Source: Branchiostoma floridae
Taxonomy: Eukaryota; Chordata; Leptocardii; Amphioxiformes; Branchiostomatidae
Direction: 5' to 3'
NCBI RefSeq assembly: GCF_000003815.2
Contig: NC_049983.1
Coordinates: 3,262,906 to 3,326,905, forward strand
Length of the DNA stretch: 64,000 nt
Shown: piece after piece, positions 1-11,488 of the stretch
Position numbering within the stretch: the first letter of the stretch is position 1
Layout: each line of letters starts with the position of its first letter
Made by a program: the position numbers and the translations under genes
Notes under the pieces: generated by a model
The model's input: the letters and a program-made list of their open reading frames with translations, nothing else
Told to the model about the DNA's origin: nothing
Databases searched by the model: none

Positions 1-279
1 TAGATCATGTGCAGAAAAAGAAGTGACATAGGTCTGAACACCATAGCAGTTTTTTTCTGGAACTTCAGGGACACTTTTGCTAACATTTTTGAAAGCGATT
101 AACTGAAAAAGATGATGACGGTTGGTATGCAGGTAGCTTTACACACGATAAAGGAAACTTTATCAGGCTCTAACTTGCATCGTAAATATTATAGGTAATA
201 TCATATTATAGTAAAATTCAAAATCCAATGCGTTTAATGATAGGACTATCCAAACATATAACATTTATGTTAACAGATT

Positions 280-487
280 GAATTACGCAAATGAAGATCG
301 AATTTGCATAAACAATGAAAAACATTCCGAATATGTCATACGTAAAAATTAACCCCTTTTTACGAAGGAATGAGGTCGTGGATCTCTAGTTTTCTGAACG
401 AGTGCATCATTTGTGGCATTTTCATATCATTACATATTGTGCCAACAATAAAACATACCAATATCCGCTTTTTGATTGTCTTTTTAG
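280..487. repeat. Segmental copy shared with 2468-2671
   Basis: The sequence before exon 1, from GAATTACGCAAATGAAG onward, is repeated before exon 2 with moderate divergence (shared GAATTACGCAAATGAAG and AATATCCGCTTTTT). Together with the exon similarity the duplicated unit is about 320 bp at a distance of about 2.18 kb. Bases 1-279 show no feature. Confidence 0.7.
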
Positions 488-1588
488 TCATCAGGGGGCA
501 GCGGAAATCAACCAAAGATGACGAAAAGCCAAAAGAAGAGGTTGAAAAAGAAAGCGAAGGCAGAAAAGCAAAAGCCTTTGGTGGAGAAAGATGGAGCTTC
601 TGACAGCAACCTTCATCACAACAAAGCAGAAAAGGCAGCACAATCTGCACAAATACCTCCTACACAACCTGTACCTTCTTTCGCGACGCTCACCAATCAA
701 GGAAAAGGTGTGAAGGAAAATGAGCCAGCCCAAACCAACAGACAGACAAACGATGGAAGTGGCAAAGACAGTTTGCCGTTGGGTGTTCAATCGAAAATAA
801 CATCCTCACAGATTGAAAATTCCAGGGCCGTCACAGATAGTTCAGCACTCCCCCAAGGAAAAGAATGTGCAGTGTCTGTACGTGAAGTGCCATGTGATGA
901 ATCACCGGACGTCCTGCAACAAGGTGCAGTTGGCCAAGAAGAAGCGCCTTCAACAAAGCCGGAAAACAATGAAGACGCTGTCTTAGCCCCAGCACAATCG
1001 CCACCTACAGTGTCTGTACGTGAAGTACCATGTGATGAACAACAGGACGCCCTTCAACGAAGTCCAGAAGGCCAAGTAGAAGCGTCTACATCAAAGCCGG
1101 AAAACGGAGGCGAATGCGCTGTCTTAGCACCTGATCAACCCCCACCTGACGTGCCGTTAAGTAAACAACCAGGCGTCCCGCAAAATAGTCAAGCAGAATC
1201 TCAAGTCGAAGCTTCGACAGCAAGGTCGGAAGGGATAATAAAGAAAGACACAAGCTCTGCCAAAGCCGATGATCATCACGGGCATGACGAATATCTTCAA
1301 GAGACCACGGCGCCAGACGGGGACCGGAGGAAGGCAGAATGTCATCCTACTGAAACTCAAGGAGAAGATGTTGATGTTAAGAAGGCCTTGGAGTCTGAGG
1401 AAGCTACATCAATACAAGGTTCTAATTCTGCACCTGAACGTCGGCAATCAGGTACAGAATTGGAGGAGGAGGAGCCAGATACCATGCAGGAAATGTCTTC
1501 CAAATGCAATGATGATCAAAAGAAAACGTGCAGCCAAACTAAAAAAGATGCAAAGATGGAACATAAACCAAGCGAGCAAAAGAATGAG
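488..1588 (+). CDS. RNF213: RNF213-like exon 1: basic tail plus 47-residue repeats
   Basis: Open from acceptor TTTTTAG (ends 487) in phase 0; first ATG at 518. Donor GAG|GTTAGT at 1589 keeps phase 0 and joins exon 2. The reading frame stays open to 1735, so a 405-residue read-through form is possible. After ATG comes a lysine-rich stretch (QKKRLKKKAKAEKQK), then a hydrophilic Ser/Glu/Pro-rich region. Three imperfect tandem repeats of about 47 residues start at the Val-Arg-Glu-Val-Pro-Cys-Asp motif (bases about 870, 1012 and, degenerate, 1155). Vertebrate RNF213 also has a lysine run and a long low-complexity stretch here. Disordered; no known fold. Whether 518 is the true start or an internal methionine cannot be decided from this window. 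Confidence 0.7.
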
Positions 1589-4500
1589 GTTAGTAAAATT
1601 CTCCACATGTGCCAAACAACACAAAACAAAATAGAAAGCCCGATAAAAATGCCTAAAACCGTAAAAAAAAAACAGTCGGAGTCTAACCTCTGCTTGAAGA
1701 GTACTGCACGGGTACGGGTACCTTTAGCATGCTGAAGTCCATAGTATGATATGTTATACGGATATAAGGATTTCTGTTTCGGTCATTAGGCCACAGCAAG
1801 TAAATTTTATGGATGACATCAGCGCGCGCATTAATTTTGCCTGATTTTAGAACAAAAAATTTTCTCATCTGCACGAATGGTCAACATGACGATGAAGTAC
1901 CAAAATGAACAAATATATTGTGTTGTAGGCTAATAATTGTACTTGTAGAAGTGACACTTGCGAGGTACCCGGGAATGTAGTTGTAGAAATGAAACTTATT
2001 GTATAGTTGTAAAAGTGACACCAATATGGAAGCTATGAGTGTGGAACCAACTTTGTCGGTGATGCCAGTCTACCACACTAGTGCGTCTTTCACCACACCA
2101 GTATGTCTTAAATACAGGAATGAATGCATTGTTGGCTCTGATACCATGTTTTGTCCCTTTAATTCTTTTTACAACAGTCATCACAACTTTATGGTGCCTA
2201 TTTTTGAAAATGTAGCCATCTTGTTTTTTTTCACCCATCTTGTTTTTTTTTCGCCCTATCGCACTATTTTTGCAGTCTGCGAAGGATGTCATCCATAAAA
2301 TGTACTTGCTGTGGCCTTATATAGATTTACAGGGCTGTTTAAGCAACTTGTTGTAGTATCGTAGCGAAGCCATACCAGATTATTCTGTTATTAAAGAGGC
2401 ATTTGGCTAGTCTACGTCCAACATGTCACATATATAACTAAAAAAAGACATAGAGACATCGGCAGATATGAATTACGCAAATGAAGACCTAATTTCCATG
2501 ATCAATAAGAAACACTTAGTATATGTCAGTCGTGCAAGATTAACATCATTGGCGAAGCTTTTAGTTGCGGATAGTTATTTGTACGACTGCATTCTTTGCC
2601 GTACTTTAATGTCATAAAAACTCGTGCCAATGATGCTAGGGCATAACAATATCCGCTTTTTCATTTTCTAGCCCTCCGTGGGCAACGGAAATCAACCAAA
2701 GATGTCGAAACGCCAAAGGAAGAAGATGGAAAAGAAAGCCAAGGCAGAACAGCAAAAGAATTCGGTAGAACCTGTTAAGAAGGATGGAGCTTCTGACAGG
2801 TACCATCTTCCTGTTACGTACACTTTTTTTTTTATTTTGCTCTGATGATTACTTTTTGATATAGCAGAAATTGAATCTCAGTTCTTATTATCTGTCTATT
2901 TGTGTCTGTTAATTCTGTAGCCAGGAGATCCGTATTTTTAGAGTAGCATTTTGCTCATCTCATGTACTGCGTTTGATTAGTCCACGTCAAATTCATGCTT
3001 TGAACTTTTTGTATTGATGATAGACAGAGGAAGAAAGCAGGAAAGGGGAAACCATCACATCCAGACGATGGAGAAGAGATAGAAGCTGATGACCAAATAG
3101 AAGAAGAAGATGACAAGATGAGCGCCGACAAAATGACGATCTATTTTCACGTCCTCCTTCGACCAGGCGATTTCAAGTACAATCCAGTACAAGACCACGT
3201 TGAAGTGCGAAGCAATTTGAACAAAGACTTCAAAACCCTTTTGAAGATGTCTCGTAAAGGGTAAGTTATACTTTTCAATTATTCTCTCTGATAATTTCCT
3301 TGGTAAAATTCTAATCACTGTATTAGTCACTGGATGCTGACAATGTGGAACCACATGTAAAATGTGTACAACAGCGATCCAGGGGTGCATGCACGGCGTC
3401 ATAAAAAAACAATTCAGATTCAGATTGATTGGTTCTTGGCATGGCAAATGACATTATAACTGTCACATGAAGTGTGCCACGAATTACATTCCGTAAAATC
3501 CTTAAAAGTCAATACAGTTTACAAACATGCATAATCACATTTTGTTTAAAAACCTAGACGTTGGCACTGGACTAAACATAGCAGTGGCGGAGAAACAAAA
3601 GTGGACGCAACTATGTCATCAAACAATAACGTACGTAAAATTTACAAGGAAAAAGTAACTGCATGTATATTCTGTACAGACGCAGTACTAGTGACCTATC
3701 TCCACAGAGTCGCCATCTTGATAGAGCAATTTCATTGCTCTAGGAACAAAGGAGAGTTCATGTCTCTTAGTCTTACTCTTTGTCAGTGCCCGGTAGCGAC
3801 CTTCGCGACGGAGGTTATAGCAATTGTTCTGAGGTGGGGCAATGAACTCGTTCAGAGGAGAACTACTGTCCTTTAGTGTGTTGCGCAAAGTACTGAGCGT
3901 AGCAAGGTCACGTCTACTGGACAGTGAAGGCAAAGAGTCCGCAGGAATTCCGATCAGTCTCAGACATCGCTTCTGAACTTTTTCCAACATGTCGGAGAGG
4001 TACTTCGGTAGCCCTCCCCACACAGGGCTGGCATACTCCAGTGAGGGGCGAATGAATGTCAGATAAATCTGGAGCAGGACATCAGTAGGGAGACCAGCCT
4101 TCTTTGCAGCCGCAAGGTAATATACACGTGGGCGGGACTTCGTCAGCATGAAGTGAACGTGTTCATCCCAGGTAAGGTTGGCAGTGATGTGTACTCCAAG
4201 TAGTTTGAAAGACGTAGTCCTCTGAATCACGTGACCAGATATTGTCGGATGAGGAGGGACAGGAATGTTTACCTCCTTCCTTGCACTGATTACCATGTCC
4301 ATTGTCTTTTTCCCGTTTACCTTGAGAGTGTAGTCCTCCCCCCATTCAACAATGGAGTCAAGTGCCTTCTGCGTTTGACCAGGAAGTGACTCCATTAGCA
4401 TTTCAGAGGTTGTCAGATCGTCCGCATATTTGACAGGAACAATGGGCCTTGCCAACCTTGCATCCAAGGTATTTATGCAGATGACGAAAAGCGTTGGTGA

Positions 4501-6784
4501 CAGAATACCACCCTGTGGAACACCCGCGAGGACATCGTGGGACTTAGATACACAGGGGCCACACTTTACCTTCTGTGTACGTCCTTCCAGATAGCTACTG
4601 ATGCTCATCCATAAGGACCGCCTGATGCCCATGATGGTGTCAAAAGCACGGGAAAAGTCGACGAACACAGCATGAACGTCCAGCTTCGGGTTACTGTTTA
4701 ACGCTTCGTGCCACGATTGGAGGGTGTGTATTAGCGCAGTAACCGTAGACCTTCTTGACAGGAAGCCATGTTGAGACGGTGCGAGACCTCTGGCAGTGTC
4801 CTGTAGCAGGGCATCACGGAGCAGCCCTTCATACACTTTCCCGAAGCAGCTGACAAGCGAAATTTGTCGGTATTCCGATGGAAAATGTGGTCGTGGCTTC
4901 TTAGGCACTGCCGTAACTACAGCCTCTTTCCACTGCAGCGGGAAAGAGGAGTTCTGGAGACAAGAATTGAAGACGTCACATAAAACAGGACCAAGTTCTT
5001 CATGATACTGTTTTAGTACCCAGGAAGGAATGAGGTCCGGCCCAGCGGCTTTCCTCCCATTGAGCCGGCGCAATCTGGCCTTAACCTGCCCAATACTGAA
5101 CGGTGTGAGTGTATTTTGTGAGAGCTTGTGCTCGACATCAGCCAGCGTTGGAACAGCACGAGTCACCTCACTCTACACAGAACCGAAATGCTCTGCAAGC
5201 GTGTCACACTCATTTTGCATCACGTTGATGTTGGGATTGGAGACATCCTCCTTAACAGAGTCCATTCCCATTAGGGACTTGATTGACTTAAACCAGTGTC
5301 TTGGACTGGAGTGTTTCAGGTTAGCAACTTCTCTTTCATAGTACTGCCGTTTGGCTTGCTTGATATGCTTGGCCACAGAATTCCTTAACTTGGAGTACAG
5401 AGCGACGTTTCCGGAGCGGAATGCCTGTTGTCTCTCTGCAAGCAACTCCTTAATCCTCACAGTCATCCACGGTTTGTCAACGGTGGAAATCTTGACCTTC
5501 TTAACAGGTACAGCTTTGTCAAGTAGTCCTATTAGCATGGTTGTCAGAATTGCAACCTTTCTGGAAGGCTCTGAGGTCTGGAAGACAGGTGTGAAATCAG
5601 TTGTGTTCATCAGTAACCCCAACCTCCTCATCGCGTCAGGATTACACTGCCTCCGCGTGATGTGCTTGGGACGCGTGTATGGCCATGCACCAGCAGGCAG
5701 AAGAATGGACTGGTGATCTGAGGTACCAATCGGCGGCAGATGAACAGGTGCAGAGTACAAACACTTAATGTTAGTGTAAATAGAGTCGAGCTGATTAACA
5801 CCTCTGGTGGCTTGGGTAACTACTTGTTTCAAGCTGAATCTCGAACACAGGGATTGGCATTTATACTTGTTGGTGTCTCCAAGGATCACTATACCTGGTT
5901 GTGAGAAGTTGCGCTCGATGTGATCGAGACAGTGTCCTAGGTATTCCGAGATCTCAGTGTCTGGCCTGGATGAGTCTGATGACTTCGGTGGGATATAGAG
6001 AGTACCGACGATCAGAGAGTTCAAACCTCATAACATTGCAGTCCAATGCGTTGCACGAAATATTGGTCATACGATTTTCAGTAAGGCCATGGACGATTTT
6101 CAGTAAGGCCATGGACGATTTTCAGTAAGGCCATGGACGATCTTCAGTAAGGCCATGGACGATTTTCAGTAAGGCCATGGACGATCTTCAGTAAGGCCAT
6201 GGACGATCTTCAGTAAGGCCATGGACGATCTTCAGTAAGGCCATGGACGATCTTCAGTAAGGCCATGGACGATCTTCAGTAAGGCCATGGACGATTTTCA
6301 GTAAGGCCGGCCATGGACGATTTTCAGTAAGGCCATGGACGATTTTTAGTAAGGCCGGCCATGGACGATTTTCAGTAAGGCCATGGATTATTTTTCAAGA
6401 CAGATGAATTTTGTAATACCCTCTATGTGAACTATACTTCATAACGAAATTATTTTGAAATGACCCTGCAACGTTAACTATAATAGATAATCTTTTTTAT
6501 ATTATCAGCAAAACTGACGGCTATTTTGTGCTCGAGGGAAAGACGTCAGTGTCTCCCCACCAAGTTGCTGGCAAGGCCGTAGAATACAAGTATGCTATTG
6601 TTAAAGATAAGGGGAAAGGGAGAACAAATATACACTGGGAGTTCATTCATCGGTGGTCATCATCTGGAACCATCATCAACCGATGCATGCTGATTCCAAA
6701 AGATCGTGCTAAGCCAGGAGGTATGTAATAGAGCAAACTTACCTTTTTTATGCTATCTGTTCGTCCTCTGCACCGTTTCGGTTG

Positions 6785-6845
<61 letters not shown>

Positions 6846-9800
6846 ACTTTAGAATGTAGAAGAATTATGTCAAACAACATCGGATATATATATATATATA
6901 TATGTTGTTCTTTTATATTATTAAGTTAACTTACAGTAGCGCATAGTTAGTGTTGCACTGCGAAGTGGTACAGCTTTTTACAGAAAATATTGAGCTATGT
7001 CCAGTATCAGGGTGAAGTGCACGAAGTTATGGTGTACGAAGTTACAACTGTTTCCTACTGATTTTCAGGCTATATCGAGAGTCAAAGATGACGTCAAATC
7101 ATTTATTGGATGACGTCATCTAACTTCGTACAGTAGGTAGGGTAGGGTGACAAGTGTACGAAGTTGTCCGAAGCTGTGCAAAGTTACGTGACGTCATATA
7201 ACTCCGTACAGTAGGCAGGGTAGGGTGGCATGTGTACGAAGTTGTCCGAAGTTGTGCAAAGTTACGTGACGTCATCTAACTTCGTACATCTGGCAGGGTA
7301 GGGTGGCATGTGTACGACGTTGTCCCAAGTTGTGAAAAGTTGGGTGATGTCATTTTACCTCAGTAGAGGCGAAGGTATGTTAGCCAAAATAACAAAGTTG
7401 TCCAAAATTACTTGATACAACACATACACGCACGTACACGAATAAAAAATAGATGCACATAAACTAATAACAATCAATGCTCACAAGTTCTAAAAAGCTT
7501 CATTTATTTTCACTCCTTTAACCCTCAAGCACCCGACCTTTTTTGTTACGTGTAATAGAGAGTTTGAAAAACTGGCGCTAGCGTTTCCGATGGACAAAAT
7601 AGTATTGAAAGTTACTCAAATGAAATCAAACAACAATTGTCTTGAATTTGTAACTGATAACATTTGCAAACACTATCACTCCACGATAAGAAAAGTTGCT
7701 GTAATAGTTTGCGTGCACTGTATTCTGCCAGGTACATTGTACGCATCATCATCATCGGTCGGCTGCGACGCATACGCATATGCAGTTATTTAGGTGGGAA
7801 TGTGGTTAACCCTCAAACACCCGAGTGGGCGTAGATTTTGAAGTACCAGTTGAACATTTTTGATCTGAAGAAAAATTCCTTCCGTGACTTTGTCAGCAAA
7901 TATCTTCTATACCTTCTCCTAAGTTTTTATGAAGATTGGTTCAATACTGTGGAAACTATAAAGAAAGTCCGTGATCAGTCCGTCTGGGGTCCAAACGGAC
8001 CCCAGCAAAAAAATGCAGTTTTTAAAACAAACCTTTGAGTCGATCTCCCTAACTACTTATCGTATTACCACCAAACTTTCAGAGGGTAATAAACATGAAA
8101 TTAGCATAAATTGTAAATTTTTAATCATAAAAATAGCATTGAATATCATAGAAATTTATTGCTGTAAGAAATCAAGCATGATTTACCAAGAAAACCTTGT
8201 TTAAATCGAAATTGGCAAATTTTGGGGAAAATATTTCTGTCAGAATTCCGTTGCCATGGCAACCCCAAATAATGATAAACTTACTTAATTGACTTAAAAA
8301 GTTTGCTAACAATATTTTGTGATATATCACTAAGTTTCGTAGCTTTAGCATTAGCCGTTCATGAGTTATGCGACATAAAAGTTGCTGAGGACCTCAAAAT
8401 TCCCCTCTCTGGTCAGAATAGGTTTAGTGCAAAACATGGTCCTTCTGATCTTTTGCATAGATTATGATAATGAGATGGAATTAGCAACACCTTAACATGT
8501 CAAAATATTCCTCTTACATTGATGAAGCAATTTATGTATAATGATCGCCGATAGGAATTGGAACTGAGATTTTATGAACAAAACATTTTGGGGTCCGTTT
8601 GGACCCCACTCGGTCATTTTAGTCGCAGTTAATTACCTACTTTTTAAATATTATACCCTACAATGTCCATTTCTTATTATGTTCACTTTTAGAAATCGGA
8701 AAGTAACTAACCTGCTTTTTTTAAACACCAATTGCACCATCAATTGTTAGTAGTAGTAGGGCAAAGTATCTGCCCGCAAGTCCACGTCAGGTATTTCTAG
8801 GTCTACTACAGATGGGCGATATAGACATACGTCCATGGGCGTGGCATCGCTGGCGTTACATAAACAGTTGGATCCGCCCAGTACCACAAGAGAACACGCG
8901 TATTTAATGTAGACTTCCTAGTTCCGTTGCCTTGTACAGGGCATTGCGCCGCTGGTTAAGATAGCAGCTACGATGGCTGGCATATATTCCCCTATGTCTC
9001 CCACTTTTTTGTCGTGTCGTTAAAATAATTCCGCCATCTCCTCCTGCTTCCGCGAAACAGCGTGAACAATATCAGGACTACTGTTGTTTCCGCCGCCAAG
9101 GACCTTCCCTAGATAATTATCAATCAATGCGCGGACGTAGTCGTGGCAAGAATCTGTAATCGCCAAGAGTAGCGCCTCGCCAGGGTCATTTCTCTATCCT
9201 TCTAGTCCTCCTTAGAAGACTCATCCTCCTCTCAGGATATTCATTGGTTGGACGATGGTATAAGAATACCTCTTGGTCCTCAAGTAGCGTAAAAAGCATT
9301 TTGTTGCTTATTGCTATGAGCAAGCGTACTTCCTTAGAAATAAAAAGAACGTGACGAGTTTTCAGAAGTTGCATTGATTTTTAAAAACTTAACTAAGAAG
9401 GTATTCTTCAGATTTATTGCTTATGATAGATATCAACCTCAAAGTTGATGCGCTTCTCTTGCAACAGAACTCTATTATAAAGTTTATTTACTCAGTGTCA
9501 ACTAAATATTAGATTAACCACCATCCTGAGTAAGATAAAAGACGAATAAAATGTATACTTCGTACACCTGTAGACTCCTTCCTGCTGGCTGTAAATCTTT
9601 TGGAGATGTCATGGTTAAGATGACGTCATAACTTTGTACAACTTCGGACAACTTCGTACACCACCCGGCTGACTGTCCAAAGTTAGGATGACGTAATGGT
9701 TAGGATGACGTAATAACTTCGGACAACTTTGTACACCACCCGGCCGTCTATCCAAAGTTAGGATGACGTAATGGTTAGGATGACGTAATAACTTCGGACA

Positions 9801-10978
9801 ACTTCGGACAACTTCGTACACGACCCGGCTGTCCAAAGTTAGAATGACGTAATGGTGGGGATGACGTCATAACTTCGGACAACTTCGGACAACTTCGGAC
9901 ACCACCCGGCAGGCTGTCCAAAGTTAGGATGACGTAATGGCTATGATGACGTCATAACTTCGGATAACTTTGGACAACTTTGGACAACTTCTGCCATCTA
10001 ACTTAACTAAAGACAACTTCGTGCACTTCACCCTGATACTGGACATGGGTGAAAATATTGCTCATAATTTTCTTTACACTGATGTTTTTCAATAAAGGTG
10101 TTTGGCACCAGTACAACGACTTCATGCTACCCGAGGACAGCACAGGCGCATCGATCGTCAATTGGGTAAAAGAGTCTTTTGGGTTTGATAGAAATGGTCT
10201 GATTGATGCCAGAACTGAAGCCGTTAGAATATGGCTTCCTAAATGGGAAGGTCTCTACGGTGGGGACGACGCCTACTCTGGGAATGCCGCCGACGCCTTG
10301 TCTCAAATTGACGACGTAGATCGTGGAATAGCAAGGCCCTTGATAGTCGTAGGAAATTCACGACCAGAAGTTTGGGAACTCCAGGGATTCAACATGAAAA
10401 AGGTATGTCATATTTAACAAATTCTGTTTTCACAGGTTACTGAGAGCTTCTGCTTGAATTTAGCTTGAGCTTAAATTCAATATAATTGTTCGTACACAGC
10501 TTGTCATGTTGTAACTACTTCATCTAAGTGAGTAGATCTGTGATAGATATATAGATTGCATCTTCAGTATCTTATGATGTATTTCAGTTGTATCAATTCC
10601 GTCTTGTAACAGGTCATCGAAGACTACATGTCAACCAGATGGGACACATTTCTTCCGACGTCGAAAGAAAAGCAATTCCCGACAGATCGCCTGGTGTCCG
10701 CACTAGCCATCACCTACCTTGTATGGAAGTTCGGTATGAACCCCTCTAAAGAGAGAGAGGCTGATCTCCTTCAAGCCCTATCTGTTACAGTAGACACAGA
10801 TAAGATGACGTGCGAAGGACTGAAGGAAGTTTTCTCACACTTCGATCCTGTTTACATCAGGTAAATACGTAAATAAACAGACACACGTATACACAAAAAT
10901 ATACACTGACCTTACGACACATACACACACACACACAAACACACACGCACACACGCGCAGACACACGCACACACAAAA

Positions 10979-11015
<37 letters not shown>

Positions 11016-11159
11016 AACACCACACACAAAGCCTCTCACAAACACATACATACACACACAACAACACATATACATATACATATATATACGCACACATACA
11101 CAGTACATGCAGACACACACATTTTACACAAACACATGCACATAGTAATTACCTAAACA

Positions 11160-11195
<36 letters not shown>

Positions 11196-11368
11196 TACAT
11201 GTACACATACATACACACACATGCACACACACACACACATAGCATCACCAAAACACCCTGATACACAGAAATGTGTAACACCAAATTTTAACACAATAAG
11301 TGTGGCGTATACACCTATAACATTATCCACGTACACAAATGTACACATATGGCTTGTGCAAAACATGT

Positions 11369-11405
<37 letters not shown>

Positions 11406-11438
11406 AACACATACAAACACAAACACACAATGTCATAT

Positions 11439-11488
<50 letters not shown>

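Larger units (their letters stand above)
3640..6030 (-). mobile_element. CR1/Jockey-type LINE, 5'-truncated, antisense in intron 3
   Basis: Non-LTR retrotransposon on the minus strand, lying in the third intron of the RNF213-like gene. It carries the C-terminal part of an apurinic-like endonuclease and a complete reverse transcriptase in one frame, interrupted by a single in-frame TAG (5173-5175). The N-terminal endonuclease part is missing; the truncation point near 6030 abuts the 22-bp minisatellite. The family call (CR1/Jockey clade) comes from the endonuclease-RT layout and motif types, without a tree. Exact 3' end not determined. Confidence 0.85.
6993..10050. mobile_element. Foldback DNA transposon with 10-bp target duplication (MULE-like)
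   Basis: Ends are inverted repeats: ATGTCCAGTATCAGGGTGAA from 6997 matches the reverse complement ending at 10046, with 32 bp identical. Immediately outside, GAAAATATTG occurs at 6983-6992 and again at 10051-10060, a perfect 10-bp direct repeat. Inside each end are arrays of CTTCGGACAA / TTGTCCGAAG motifs in opposite orientation (about 7017-7345 and 9610-10010), so the arms can pair. Nine to eleven-bp duplications with long arms are typical of Mutator-like (MULE) foldback elements. No transposase was found in the 2.2-kb interior, so it is non-autonomous. The right end lies 47 bp upstream of exon 5. Confidence 0.82.

Noticed and set aside
1-487. Promoter or transcription start of the RNF213-like gene
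   Set aside because: Exon 1 begins after a splice acceptor in phase 0, so the start of transcription is probably upstream of the window; no convincing promoter seen.
9615-9836. 73-residue minus-strand ORF with internal repeats
   Set aside because: It is the subterminal repeat array of the foldback transposon translated in one frame.
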